From Ifrita kowaldi (taxonomy: Eukaryota; Chordata; Aves; Passeriformes; Cinclosomatidae): a stretch of 64,000 bases of DNA. Every line of letters starts with the position of its first letter. The stretch's first letter is position 1. Shown piece by piece: positions 21,814 to 35,190 of the stretch. The DNA is taken from NCBI GenBank assembly GCA_013398055.1, contig VZRS01004535.1, positions 124,001 to 188,000 on the forward strand, in the 5' to 3' direction. The translations under genes were made by a program, and so were the position numbers. A model generated the notes under the pieces. That model was not told the origin of the DNA. It saw only the letters and a program-made list of their open reading frames with translations, and did not search any database.

Positions 21814-23904
21814 GACCTGACTAGGTGCATTTTTGCCACCCAATTGTCTCTGCTTTTCTTCATCAGAGAAGGAATTTGAAGGATCTCAACCTTTGGAGTT
21901 ATTGATGTCTCACAGCTCTTGAGAAGCTAATTTTATTTTACACACGTATGGCCTTCAATTGGGACAGTTGTGCTGTATTTATCTTCAGAGATAGAAAAAG
22001 TTATTTGTAAGAGAAAATGGCAACTTTTGTTTTCCTTTTTGATATGCTGTATGAAGAACAGCATAGTAGTACAAAAACATTGTTCGGCTGAAGCTATATG
22101 ATTTTGGAAAAATATTTTTGTCAGAAATGAATGAGATTTCAAGAGGAATATCCTGTCAGTGGTGTTGAAGGGGAAGTCTAGATCAGTTCACTGGCAGTTC
22201 ATCCACCTTTTTGCTTTCATAGCAGTGCTTCATATAGAAGGGGGAGAAGGAAAGATAATTTTCCAGCTCATGTGTGACTTTGCTATTCCTGGACCAGCCT
22301 GATCTTTCACATAAAATAAAAAAAGCCTTATGGGCAGAAGCCACTGATGCCCAACATCTGGGATTAGCCGGGAAATGATGTTCCAGACACATCCTATTTC
22401 CTTTACCTGTGCCACAGTCTTGGAGTGGAACTGCCAACAGCACTTTTCTGTATGTGGCACCCACGGTGGCTGCCTGTGCTGGTCATGGCTGAATATTTTT
22501 GGTGGAGCAAAAGTGGCAGTGAGGTCCTCTGTGTGTCACAGTGATGTGCACTTGCACAAGCAGTTTACATCATTCTTTGACAGGTGACAGCAGTGATCGT
22601 TACCTGTCCTGAAAAACATGTAGGATAAGATATGCAGGAAGAAACACTGTGTGATAGTTCCAGAAGGAAAAATATGCAGGGGAGACCTCATCCTCTTTTC
22701 TGTTAGTCATAGACTGAAAGAGCTGAGGGGTAAATCTGTAACGAGATCCACTGAGCTGAGGACAGTGATTGTGAACTGGGGGCCAGGAATTGCATCTGTT
22801 AAGTGAGTCTCTGATAGGTTTTGGTTGGTTCCAGCTGCTGTCATCTGAAAGACATTCCGAGTAAATTGTACTATTTAAGTATTTTGATGTATGGTAATGT
22901 TTCTGAATGCGTTCCAGGAACAGTGGCAAAAAATATCTTCATGCTGCTAATGAGTAAAGTTTTTAGCTTCTACAGAGGCCAGCTTCCCAATATCATTGAA
23001 ATGCCAGGCAGTCTGAGTCAGTCTTGATCATCATTTTGGGAAAAAAATTCACTTCTTTTCTGAAAAATAGCATGAGAGAGGCGTGATCTCCCAATTACTC
23101 TGCCATTCCTTGGAACTGGGGAACTTGGTGTGAAGCACAGCAAAACTTCCTGAGGCTTGGGATGGGCTGTGTGACAGACAACTCTTTTATGACCCAATGC
23201 TTCAGGTACAGAAAAAGATATTTTAGCATCCATGGTGCTAAATGTCCTTTCCCCTCTGCACAGCCAAAGCCTGTTTTTGTTTTCTGCCCCTCTTCCTTCC
23301 CAGGCATGGTAACCACCACTGGTGGAGCTCTGATTTACTTCTCCATTTGGCTTTTCTCTTATGTCAGTTTTCATTAAATGCTTCAGAAAATCCAGGCCAG
23401 GCTCTGTGCTGACAGAAGTTGAGCCCTTATGAAGAGATATTTGGTTGATTCATATTTGTACAGCCTGGTCTGGAACTTTAGCCCCAGTAAAATGTTATGC
23501 AAAGTAGTTGCTTCTGATCTGGCTTGTTCTATGGCTACACACACATTCCTGCCTCCCACCAGGTGAGATGGTTGGCCTCGGGAGACCTCCGTGTGAGATA
23601 TTGCAAAGCTTCCCATCACACTGCCCCTGCTGTGGCTGCAGAGAGCACCAAAGCCAAATGAGCACCAAAGGACTCGGGTCCAAAGGCGTATCCTTAAACT
23701 CTAAGTGTATCCAGTCTCCCTAAGTGGCCACATAACTCCTTACTTCAACATACTCCTTGTCTTAATATCAAATATATCTCTAAAATTAGAACTAACAAGA
23801 ATGCTAAGGAAACAGAAGAGGGAGATAAAGTGATTTAAAATTCTAAAACGGAAAACATTTTTCTCTTATGAATTTGATATGAAGAACAGATGGTCCTCTA
23901 CAGA

Positions 23905-23955
23905 AAAAAAAAAAAAAAAACAACCAAAAAAACCAACCCAACCAAAAAAACCCAG
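23905..23955 (+). repeat. A-rich low-complexity tract
   Basis: A run of about 17 A residues followed by A-rich CCAA/AACC units. Low complexity only. Confidence 0.7.
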
Positions 23956-25232
23956 TTCAGGCAGAAAAAAGGAGCCTAGATTGAGTCTCCCACTGCACCA
24001 GGACCATGAACAGCTGAAAGGCTAATGCAATTGATTGTTCTGTAGAATGGAAATGCCCATCCTGTCTGCAGAGAAATCAGCTCTGTTTGTTGGGGTTTTT
24101 TAATTCATAGTTTCTCCTTATAGTTTTTTCTTCTCAGTGTACAACAGAATCATGTGATGCTGAAATACACTGTCAGTTGGAAGCCTTATCTGGTCTTCTC
24201 AGGATGCATTTTCATAACTAATCTATATGTGCAAGAGCTAGACAATCTCACTATAATGACGTTTGAAATGGGATTGTCGTTGTGAAGATGAAGAAGCAAA
24301 TAGTAAGACCTCTTATTTTCTTGATCCTAAAATATACTCTATTTCTGGCCCTGAAGACATTTGCTTAGTAGGTCAGTGTGTGTCTAAGAAGCTGAATTTT
24401 TCTTCTCCAGAGATTGCTCTGAAAAGCTCAGTTGTTATTAAATAAAACCACTGCCACCAAAATGGAAACCCCATTGAAGCAGGTTTGGCCTGTAAGAAAT
24501 TATTTTTCTGCTTCAAAAAACCTAGTATTTCTCTTTCTAATGAAAGCAACTGGTAACTGAAGGACCAGCTAAACTTTTCTTGAAGTCAGTGCATTACTTG
24601 CCTTGGTGGCCACCACAAAATCTGTCAAAGATCTAGACCATCTTGTCTTCTTTTTCTTCTAAATTCACTGCTCTCTTAATCTGCTTTCTATTCATATGGA
24701 AATTATTTCGAAAGTGGAAGCCAAGCAAGTGGTTCTCCTGTGGTACATTTTTATTTAAAACAATTGGCTTATTAGCCATTTATGCTTGCTTGGTCTCCCA
24801 CCATTCTTCTGTGGCAGGCCTGTGATGCTGTGTTTACAAAGAGGTTTGCTTCTAAAACTGACATATAAGGTCCATTTCAAATTGAACTAGTTAAAAACTT
24901 ACTGTTTGCCAGGTGCCAAAGGGAGATTTGAGGTAAACAAGCATTTGGACCCTTCACCTTGCAAATCAAAGGATACTTCCTCAAATCAAATGCTTTCTAT
25001 TCCAGCTTTTTAATAATGTTTTGTACCCTTCCTTCAGTTTGTTTAATTTGGCAGGACTGTAATTATAGGCCAGACATGGACAAGTGTTCATCTGAGGCAA
25101 TGAACAGTGAGTGAAGCACAAGAGTCTTGTTGAATTTTCAAGAAGCATTTTTCAAGGATGAACATCCTGTTCTTTAATCCTAAATACTCAGGGAAATGAC
25201 AAGGCTCTGCTTTTTCTAATTGCTTCTGTTCT

Positions 25233-25266
25233 CCTTTAAAATTACTGCGATCAGTAATTTTAAAGG
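25233..25266. repeat. Perfect 15-bp hairpin with 4-base loop
   Basis: CCTTTAAAATTACTG at 25233-25247 is exactly complementary to CAGTAATTTTAAAGG at 25252-25266, with loop CGAT. Outside the perfect stem the flanks show further weak complementarity (CTGTTCT on the left, AACAAAACAG on the right). Confidence 0.85.
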
Positions 25267-28200
25267 GGAACAAAACAGAACAAGTTCATTCCAATCACAT
25301 CACAAAAAAGGGTAAGACCTCACCAGAGGGGCATCAGGCAAATTCAGACTGCAGCTGTTACAGGCACAGACATTGAGAAAGTGTTTCTTCTCCTCTGCAA
25401 AATCAATGCTCTTGTATCACCTTTATGCCATTGTAAGACTTTGACTTTACTAGACTAACCTCTGGTTTATTCCCCTTGTCAACAGTGGAGAGCATATTCC
25501 CTCATGTTCATGCATCCAATGTTGTAGGAACGGCAGGCCATACAATAAAATTAATTGGTGGAAAAAAATTAAGTAGCATCCTACTAACAGCCTTTCCCCA
25601 GATGTAGAGAAAACTGACTTTGCTGAAGAACAGCTTCTGCATGTTCTGCAGTTTCCATCCTGTGGCTGCTCCAAGTATGTGTCTGAAAAGGGTCTTTGTG
25701 CTTGAAATGAAGTACTCAAAACTGCACTTACTATCATAAAAAGTATGCTATAAAAGTTCCTACCCTGTATATGTACTTGTTGCTCTTACTGCTTTCTGGT
25801 ACTTCTGCATGAGGAGAGACCATTTTTGTAATTGGAGTTGAATAAAAATAACACTTGAATGTGAAAGATACTTGCTGGGTTTTAGAACATTTTGATTTCT
25901 GGAAACAGACCACCTGCTGCGTAGGACCTATAAGTCTCCTAGCTAATAATCTTCTCTCCATTTGGACTAATTTTAGCTATTGCCACTTGAAACTTTTAAT
26001 GGTTTCAGCCACCTACTGCCTTAATGTAACTTTTACAGCCCCTCTCTAGAACTCTGCCTGTTCATATATCTGAGGATTATAAATAGTTTTATTTGGAAAA
26101 TGGTCATTGGAGATGGAGGTGGAGAGACAGGAATCATCTGAGAGTAAATAGATTGTTAATTCCCTTCTGAGCGCTGAGCTGCTGATTCATTCCCAATCAA
26201 TTCCCACACAGCCTGGGCTGAGTCAGCCCAGAGGGTGTTGAATAGTCAAGAGCAAAGACAATTCAGAGGATAATGGTTCTGCGAAGTCCAAAACAGAAAA
26301 GTGATTCAGAAGGGGTAACTAAAAGAAGAAAAATATGTAGTGGAGACAGGGACAAAAAAAAAAAGAGGACAAAAAAAAAAAGACAAGTAACCCCTATGCT
26401 GCCACCTCTGTGTGGGAGATGAAGGTGTTTGAGGAGCTTCGAGAAGAAACAGATAAGTGAAAGGAAAGGAATGGATGGAAGAGGTGAAAAGTCATTAAAA
26501 ACCAAAAATACTATTGAAATGAAATCATCAGAAAGAGCCAAAAAAGAAGATGGGTGTAGGCAGAAAATGGACTTGAAGTAGGAACACACTTCCAGGTATG
26601 TCTCAGCCTAGGCACTGATTTCCCATCCATGTAAGTATGCACATAAAAGCTTGCATCTGTAAGTGTCATACCATACACATCCACGGGGAGGAAATAGAAG
26701 AAGAATGGCCCTACAGTCAAGGACTTTCTATTCTTTATAGATCAAAGATCATGAGATGGAAAAATAATAAGATTTCATATTCAGAATTAGACACTTCAGA
26801 GATATGTGAATCTATTGGGGAGCACATCCACCCAGATTAAAGTCAGGCTTCTCCCTTGGAGTCTGCTGTCAATTAAGTGAAGAGGGTGAAGCTGACCTGG
26901 ATGCTCTGAATCAACCTGTGAGACATTTCCACAGCCTTTGATTGCTCTAACACTTCAAAAAGTTCTCTAAGCCTCCTGAGTCCTCATACTGCAGTTCTCT
27001 TAAATCTAAAGTTCAGTGCCGCAGCCTACTAGGGCTCAGGACAGAGACTTGGCACACTGGAGAGTGTCTTGTGTCATGCCTTGTGCAGGAGCCTTCTCTC
27101 CTTGCGCTTTGTTCACATGAAAGGCAAGCAGCTGCCATGGTGCTGTGCCTCCCACAGCAATAAGCTCCCTGCTTGCATTCAGCACTGCTGAATATACGCT
27201 ATGCCACAGTAATATAGGCTCTGATTTCTTTCTTCTTAAAGCTTCTTATTTTAAAATAGTTTGTATATATTTTACCTGAGGTCGCTTAAGGAGGCCATAG
27301 GGAACGCTTGTCAACAACAACACGGAAGGAGATTGTTAGTAAGAGAATATATTGCCTTGCATCTGGCAGATCAGAGCACAGTAATGGTTAAGATTTAGGC
27401 ACAAATTAGTAGTATTAATCCCAAAGCTTGAGGACAAACACTTAAAGACATGTCCCTGGGTACATCAGCACTGGTCTGTACAGAACTATAGAGATGATGC
27501 AAGGCACACTTGAGTGAGATGCCTAAGTTAGAAGTGTGTTTGCCCAGTGAAAAGTGAGGTGTGAGTGGAGAGAGGTGGCACCTGAGAAGATGATTCAGCC
27601 AACTCAGCTTTTTTAGGTTCCCCGCAGTTCCTTTAGTGAGTCAAAGAGCACTTGTATGGCCAGCCTTATCAACTCAGACTGATGATTAAAGGGGTAAGCC
27701 AAGTCTACACCCCCAATTCAGACACTAATTAGGTGCTCAAGTGAGGAGGTGCAAGTTCCTCCAAGAACATATTGATTATTTATATGCAGAAACAAGCCCC
27801 AAGTAACTGTGATGGGAATATTTCCATGACAGTTAGTCCCATCTCGTTCCTCTAGGGAGCTGAGATAGACTCAGCATTGCATCTAAGCCTGCTGTGTACT
27901 GCTCAGACACCCAAACACTTACCAGAACTGATGAAAAATAAAATTAACAGTTCTGGTATATTGTTCATAATGCCACACTCTTCTGCTGAAGAGAGAGACT
28001 CGTATGATTGTGGTTTATGGTTTGGTAAGCTCTTGCAGTTGTTTAGAGAAAGCTGCTTTGCTTTAGTTTTGTTGTGTATTCACGCAGAGAAGGAAAACTC
28101 CAGAAAGCACTCTTCACACTGAGCAAATACCATTGAGTTTTGAGATGCTCCCTGGCTCCTGGCATGACTGAAGAGCAACTTCCACAGTCTCAGACCAGCT

Positions 28201-28959
28201 CCAGAGAAAGTCCTATCTTTTGAAACAGAGGTAGTTATTGTATCTCTGAGACACTGATAAGCCTCCAAAGAGAGTATTCTGGCTGCTGACTGGGAAAAAT
28301 TACCATATGGTAGCTACAGCAGGCTGTGCTAGTGTGACAGAACAGAAACCCTGTGAGCAGTCATACTGCCTGTGTCAGGACTAACCAGGCTACAGACCCT
28401 GCTAGCAGTAGCAGTGAGCTCCACTGGGTCAGCTGGAGAGCACCTGGCTCAGCCTGGCATTGACCTGAGTCAGGACCACTCCATAGGCACTGCTCAGCCA
28501 TGTGGGCTGGAGGCCTGAAGCCTTAGTGAAAAACATCTGCTTATCTCCAATGCAGACAGAACTCTCTGTCAAATACCCTCTTCATGCATTACCATGTTAC
28601 AGGCTGAAGGCATTCCTTGCTCAGCTCAGTTTGACACGTGGATGGCTCAGAGTCACACAGTGGTGCAAGGAGCTCCAAGCCGATGTGAGTCCTGGGCACT
28701 TCTCCCCTCCCACCATTGCATGGTGTACTTTTCATTGCTTCCTATCACCCTGCTCTAGGGCCTGCTGCAGTTTTCTTTGCTGCTCTTCCCACAAGATTGT
28801 TCTGGATTGATCTATTACCTAACAACACAGGTGGGGAGACAGGAAAAGAAATGGAAGTATCTTCACCTTCTGAAAGCTCCAACAGTAGGGTACATGTCAG
28901 CTTGAATTGTTCCTTGCTTCAGAGAGTCTTCGGTATTATAGCTGTTTCACTGTAAACAT

Positions 28960-29330
28960 GACATGCATTTTATAATTTACACACTTGAACACATGACTAA
29001 CTTCAGAGGACTGTTCCCATAATTAAAGTTAAGTCCGTATTTAAGTGTTTTGCTTAATCAGTGACCAAAGGCTAATGCAGAAACATTGATTCATTATATA
29101 AGAATAAGAATATAATAACAATTAATAACACCTTAACACACTAATAAACTCCTAATTGGTTTCTGCTTATTTGCACTGATAGGATTTAAGAAAAAAACAG
29201 TATACTTGCAAAACAATTTGGGATCCTTATTAAGCAGAAACAAATGGATTTGCCTTAATTCATTATGTTTGATTGGAAAAATGATGTTTGTTTTTACTGA
29301 TGGTGTAATCAATTGTGTCCAGGTTAGGTG
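28960..29330. promoter_or_regulatory. AT-rich block with many TAAT cores, possible conserved noncoding element
   Basis: The block holds many homeodomain-type TAAT/ATTA cores (for example AATTAATAAC and CTAATTGG) in non-repetitive sequence. There are no CR1 pieces and no open frame of note. Calling it regulatory is inference from base composition and motif density. Confidence 0.2.
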
Positions 29331-30013
29331 AAAAGCTTTTTATATCAGCTAATACCTCAACATATCAAAAGAAAATTTTGATAGCAAGTTTTTTCAACAG
29401 CTCACTGTTCAGTGGCATGGTTCTGTGTGTATATGCTTGGCAGATGTGGAGCTGGACTCTTATGGGGTTTTCTTTTGGGAAAAAAAAAAAAAGCTGGAAT
29501 AATGATATTTAGATTTTTTTAATATATTCTGCCCAGAAAGCAAAAAAAATATTTTGTTTGCTGAAAGCATTAATTTTTTATTCAAAATGGAAGATCTCCA
29601 GAGCTGGGACAGTACAGCTAACACAGTAAGAAGCACTTCAACATAAAAGCAAGTGGAGACCTCAAAAAGACTGAGTGGAAACAAACACTCTTCAAGGCAA
29701 AAAAAAAGTAAAAAATTACGTAGTGAACTAAGGCACAATCAAGTCAACAAAGTAATGTATTGAGATAATCTCTTGTCTATTAGCAGCCTCCATCTGGAAG
29801 AGACCAAGTCCAAACCTTTCGTCCACAAATATCTGGCTTGGGATATGTTTTAAGTCTGTTCTGTGGGATAAAATACCTTATGCAGGGAGTGTCTCTTATG
29901 ACCTGAGGTAATGTTTCATATCCTCTGGAAAACAGAGGATTGGCTTCTAGGAATTTGAATCCACTATGTGCAGGATGTTTGGTCATCTGGAAACTCAGCT
30001 GGAGAAAAGAGAG

Positions 30014-30155
30014 ATCATAGAATGATAGCATATGCTGAGTTGGAAAGGACCCATCAGGATCATCAAGTCCTACCTCTGGCCCCATGCAGGACACTCCAAG
30101 AATCACACCCGGTGCCTGAGAATGTTGTCAAACACTGCTCGATCTCAGATACTCC
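30014..30155 (-). mobile_element. CR1 3'-tail fragment, minus strand
   Basis: ATCATAGAATGATAGCATAT, GTTGGAAAGGACCCATCAGG and ATCATCAAGTCCTACCTCTG, then the CAGGACACTCCAAGAATCAC and GTGCCTGAGAATGTTGTC blocks, are the reverse complement of a CR1 3' tail of the common avian type. The copy is short and 5'-truncated. Confidence 0.88.
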
Positions 30156-30684
30156 TACTACAGACTACATCAGTATGCTGGATAGGTTAGGCTGGGTACT
30201 AGGTACTTTGGCTACCCAATATCACACTGGAGTTAAGAAGTCAGCTAGGGTTTCATGAGAATACTTGAAGGAAAAATATTTTCCTTCACTTTATTCACTC
30301 AGCTCAAGTCTTAGGATATCAGACAATTGAGAAGAGCAGAATAAACAAGAACGGAGAACTGAGCTGAGTCTTCAAGTGATAACAGTGGGTGCTCTGGGGA
30401 TCAGAGGCAGGCTAGGAACCTTCTGGATATGTTCTGACAACAACCTCAGACAAGGATTGCATCTGGAGCTGGAGTGCATTATCTTTTGAATAACCTTACT
30501 TTTCCAAATGCTAAGTTTTCTCCAAACTGTTATACTTAATGAATCACATTGTACCAACTACTGACAATTCTAGCAGGACACTGACTGAAATGGTAGCACA
30601 GTGAAGGAGAAAACTGCTCCTCCCTTTGAACTAGTGCAATATACAGCAGACCCTTTACTAAAAAGTCTCTTTCACAACATTCCT

Positions 30685-30780
30685 GGGAGGGGGGAATAGT
30701 TTGTGGGCTTCTTTTGTGGGTTGGTTGGGTTTTTGTTTGGAGTTGTTTGTGGATTTTGGTTATTTTTTGGGGGAGTAAGC
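30685..30780 (+). other. G/T-rich tract with several G-runs
   Basis: The plus strand contains GGGAGGGGGG, then GTGGG, TGTGGG, GGTTGGG and TTGGGGGAG within about 90 bases, almost free of C. Four or more G-runs could form a G-quadruplex with long loops. No function is claimed. Confidence 0.5.
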
Positions 30781-31082
30781 TGTTTTGTTTCTTGAAAAAA
30801 AATAGTTAACTCTCTGATGTACTATTTCTTTACTTGTTTTTCTCCATATTAGATCACAGCAACATCACTTTGTTTTTCACTTCAGTGTTGCACAGACTGG
30901 GCACTTTTTTACAGCCTGTTTTCCTCACTAAATTGGAAAAACTGAAATTTCTAACTGAGATACTTCCCAAAGGCAGATGCTTGAAATTGGTGCTATTTCT
31001 AGCAAAGGCTATTGCTTAACGGGACAGTGCTTAATGGGAACACCAGCAACTTATGGCATTGGTTTACCTCACATTCCTGACG

Positions 31083-31126
31083 GTGCTGCAGATTCCTGGA
31101 GACTGTGCTGCAGATTCCTGGAGACT
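31083..31126 (+). repeat. Perfect 22-base tandem duplication (two copies)
   Basis: The unit GTGCTGCAGATTCCTGGAGA plus CT occurs at 31083-31104 and again, identically, at 31105-31126. This is probably a recent replication-slippage event. Confidence 0.95.
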
Positions 31127-34019
31127 GTTCCCTTAGATGCCAGCTCCCCAGCTTTCCTCTAGCCTGAGACAGGCAGAAAAGCTCCTCTCTTGCTCATTGA
31201 GCACCAACTATGAGTGCAGAGGCACTAAAAACTGAATATTTTATGCCTGTTACATATGATCAAGTGGGAAAGTCCTCATCCTGTATCAGCCAGGGCACAC
31301 TCACAGTTTCATCCTTATGCCAATCAGTGGAGCCAGGAGCTGCTCCTCTGAGAAGATCCTACTCTAGTCACACAGTTTATGAGCACCACCATCTTTCTGT
31401 GCTGTTTTCCTTTCCAGTGGGAAGGAGGATATTTGGAGCAGAAAGTGGAATCTGCATGGGTTTAAAACAGTTTCTTCTTGCAGAGATTTAACACTGAGTT
31501 CCAGCTCTCCTACCAAGATAAGCCAGCTACCCCACAGCAGCCTGGATCAGAGTCTAATCCTGCCACATCATCAGTTTAAACAGGGAACAAACAGACTTTA
31601 TTGAATTGGCTAAGCTTTCAATTAAAATAATTGGAATGCTAGAACATTACAAATGCTTAAGCAGTGAAGTGAGGACTAGATAAAAATGGTTTTAGAAACC
31701 ACCACTGAGAGAGAGAAAAAAGAGCTCTTAAAGAAACCCAAGAGTATAATGCGTCATATCTACCAGGGAGGAAAATAAGCACTAGGAAAGAAAAACATAT
31801 TATTATGATGATAAAAGGAACTATGTTGGAGTGATTGTCTGCAGACTCCAACATCAAAATTAGAAGAATTTCTTTTCCCAGAACTGCAAAAGAGCTGGTT
31901 CTCCACATGAATAATGTGTTTACCGTGTATTTTCTTGTGCTCTTCATTACTGAGACATTGCAGGAAAGAACTCTTAATTTTTTTCTTGGAAGCCAGTAAT
32001 TGCCACATGAACAGCTGAGGCTCCTATGACCCATCAGTCTAGAGGTCCGCATATTAGTGGAGAAATCTGATGTTCATAGTCTGATCATAATCCAGGGCTT
32101 GCAGAAAACTACAAAGTGTTTTTTCTTCCTACATATTGCTAAAGGACCTTCATAATATATAGTACAGGTCACTTTGAGCTAGGAATTCATGCTGGGAAGT
32201 GAAGGTGGATCCTTTGTAGCAGCATGGGGATGCATCAGCCTCAAACATCTGCCTCATTATAGTTGCTGGGTTTGTAGCATTCTTATGAAAAGCACCCATA
32301 TGAAAACGTTTGAATAACTAGTTTGGGTGACTATGGAATATCCCCTTCCCAGTAGAGCAGTCTTTGAAATCTAAAGAAGATGGTTAAACTATACTGGGTC
32401 ATCTAACTAAACTACATGATTGGATAATTATCTGCATGCACATGGCAGCACAGTGTGTGGCTAGCTCTTGCTTTTGGAAACCAGTGTGCATGTATCAATG
32501 TTTCTGTATCACCTACCAAGCACTGAATAGCTGACCAAGGATGGAGGAACAAAGGTTCCTCTCAGTGTGGTCATCAGAGAAGGACCTGCAGGGAACAAAC
32601 AAGGAGAAACTGCCCGATGAAGGGTCAGTGAGGAAGTGGGAGTGTCACAGAAAACATCCTTAGCCCAAAATGGTTAGTCTGATCGGCCTGTGAGGACTGC
32701 GCTTTATCTAACTCCTCATATTGCTGTTATATTGGGTTATACTGTCCCACAATCCCTGCTAAAAACCTGTAACTGCTCATCTTTTTGCCCCTGTCATCTG
32801 ACAAAGCATGAGCCACAGGCCTCCTATGACTATGAGCCTCTCCTTGCACTTAGGAAGTGGAGGGTGCTTCCTCACTTGTTTTTTCCTACTTATGCAGAAA
32901 CACATCCTATTTGTGATCTTTTCTTTCCTTCTTGGCCAAGACAGATGATCTCCTGCTGCAAACTCCTTTCTACCTTGGATTTGGCTGTTGTATGCCCTTA
33001 TTCTGTCACATCCATCTAAACCAGGAAAAAAGCAGGAAGAGAAAAATGGGATCATGCAGACTTTCTCTGCTGCATCAGTTTCTAGCTATTATCCATTTAT
33101 TTTGCAGTTTTAAACTCTGTTTCACAATCCATGATAAGAAAATACTCTGGCCATAATTTGAAAAGAATAGGGAAGGAGAATTTTTCTCTTTCCAAAACCA
33201 GAAATAAGCCTCAATCTAGCATGACCTTTGCTACTGACACCAGACTACTGGAGACAAAATACCTAAAATTGCAACCACCTCCTCACCTGATCTCCTCCTA
33301 TGTCTCTGTATCCTCTGGAATGCTGTTTCCTGAGCACGGTGAGGGAAAAGTTGAACCTAAAAACCAGAAGTTCCTCCAAACCTCTGTACCAAAGAAAGGG
33401 CACCAGGCAAGACTAACATTATCTAGTTGTGAGTACTACAAATTTGTATTAGAGTTGAGCATATTCTAGTAGTAGTATTCTAGAATTCTGTATTTGCTTT
33501 GCATTTAGGACAGACACAGATATATTTGGTGCCTAGATTTCAACCTTTTTTATTCCACTTTTTGAGCATTTTGACCAAGCCTTTCTCTTTAGGAATGCTG
33601 CAACAGACTCAAGCTCTGTGCCATGCTCCTTGTGGGAATATTCCCTTCCCTGAACCACCAAACAGTTGCTGATTGGATTTCCTGCCTTTGCCCCTTGCAT
33701 CTTATATATTGGATTCCATCTAGTCATACACCTTAAAAATGTAATGTGCTGGTGTGCTAGCTGTCTTTATACCACACAGGAGGTGTAAACATGACAGAAA
33801 CCAATGACCTCTAATGAATCAGAAAGAGAAGGTGAGAAAGTATTGGAAAAATGTATGTTGGAGCAAATAGTATAGGATGGAGTTACTTTAGGCCTAAAAG
33901 ATAAATGGATTTTGTCTTCAATAGCAAATTTTTCTTTGAGATAGTTTGAACTTATTGTTAAGGAGAAATGTAAGGTCAGAGAAACAGGAGACTTCTGACG
34001 ACTGATATTTGTTAGACAG

Positions 34020-35190
34020 AGGCTCTTCCTGGATGGATGAGGGGAAAACAGTGGATAGTATCCACCTCAACTTCAGCAAGGCTTTTTATACTGTGTCTCA
34101 CAACATCCTCATAGGCAAACTCAGGAAGTGTGGACAGAATGAGTAGAAAATGAGGTGGATTGAGAAGTGGCTGAATGGCAGATCCCAGAGGGTCAGAAAT
34201 AGTGGCACCGTGTCTATATGGAGCCTGTCAGTTGTGGTGTCCCCCAAGGTTCAATGCTGTACTGTAACTTCTTCATCCATGACTTGGATGAAGGGGCAGA
34301 TGCCTCCTCAGCAAATTCACTGAGAACACAAAGCTGGGAGGCATGGCCAACACCCCAGAGTACTCTGCAGCCCTTCAGAAGGACCTTGACAGGATGGAGA
34401 GATGGGCAGAAAGGAACCATCTGAAATTCAGCAAAGGCAAATGCCAGGTCCTGCACCTGGGGAGGAACAAGCCCAGGCACCAGCACAGGCTGGGGCTGAC
34501 CTGCTGGGCAGCAGCTCTGCAGAGAAGGACCTGGGGGCCCTGGTGGACAACAAGCTGTCCATGAGCCTGCAGAGTGCCCTGGTGGCCAAGGAGGCCAATG
34601 GTATCCTGGGGGGCATTAGGAAGAGCATTGCCAGCAGGTCATGGAAGGTGATCCTGCCCCTGTACTCAGCCCTGGTGAGGCCTCACCTGGAGTGCTGTGT
34701 CCAGTTCTGGGCTCCTCAGGACAAGAGAGATGTGGAGCTCCTGAAGCAGGTCCAACGGAGGTTATAAAGATGGTGAGGGGTCTGGAGCATCTCTCTTATT
34801 ACGAAAGACTGAGGGAGCTGGGCCTGTTCAACCCTGAGAAGAGACAACTGAGAGGGGACCTCATCAATGTCTATCAGTACCTGAAGGGAAAATACCAAGA
34901 GAATGGATCCAGGCTCTTCTTGGTGGTGCTGAGCAACAGGACAAGAGGCAATGGGCAGAAACTGATGCACAGGAAGTTCCACTTGAACATGAGGAAGAAC
35001 TTTACTGTGCAGGTGACCATGCACTGGAACAGACTGACCAGAGAGGTTGTGGAGTCTTCCTCACTGGCAGAGACAACTGCCTGGACACAATCCTGTGCAA
35101 TGTGCTCTGGGATGACCCTGCTGGAGCAGGGAGGTTGGACCACATAACCCACTGTGATCCCTTCCAACATTACCCATTCTGTGATATGAT
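34020..35190 (+). mobile_element. CR1 LINE fragment, plus strand: RT end and 3' UTR
   Basis: It begins inside ORF2 with a frame reading IHLNFSKAFYTVSHNIL (around 34060-34110), the usual LDFSKAFDTVSHNIL RT motif with both aspartates changed. GVPQGSML follows near 34240, where the family has GVPQGSVLGP. The F-A-D-D box is degraded (around 34315-34335). The end of ORF2 (KFSKGKCQVLHLGRNKPRHQ, 34420-34490; then ALVDNKLSMSLQ) and the block LYSALVRPHLECCVQFWAPQ (34660-34720) are clear. The 3' part runs to the terminal CCATTCTGTGATATGAT. Frameshifts divide the coding part into several pieces. It is 5'-truncated. Confidence 0.93.

Larger units (their letters stand above)
19591..30013. other. Intergenic, unique sequence
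   Basis: No coding exon is recognised on either strand; open frames are under about 110 codons and have no domain-like sequence. Contents worth noting are two inverted repeats (21669-21813 and 25233-25266), A-rich runs at 23905-23921 and 26354-26381, and an AT-rich block rich in TAAT cores at 28960-29330. Confidence 0.5.
30156..34019. other. Intergenic, unique sequence
   Basis: No gene is recognised. It includes a G/T-rich stretch at 30685-30780 and a 22-base perfect tandem duplication at 31083-31126. Open frames up to about 130 codons (for example minus 31657-32052) show no domain-like sequence. Confidence 0.5.

Noticed and set aside
34641..35147. 168-codon frame as a gene
   Set aside because: It lies entirely within the CR1 3' part and joins out-of-frame pieces of the element.
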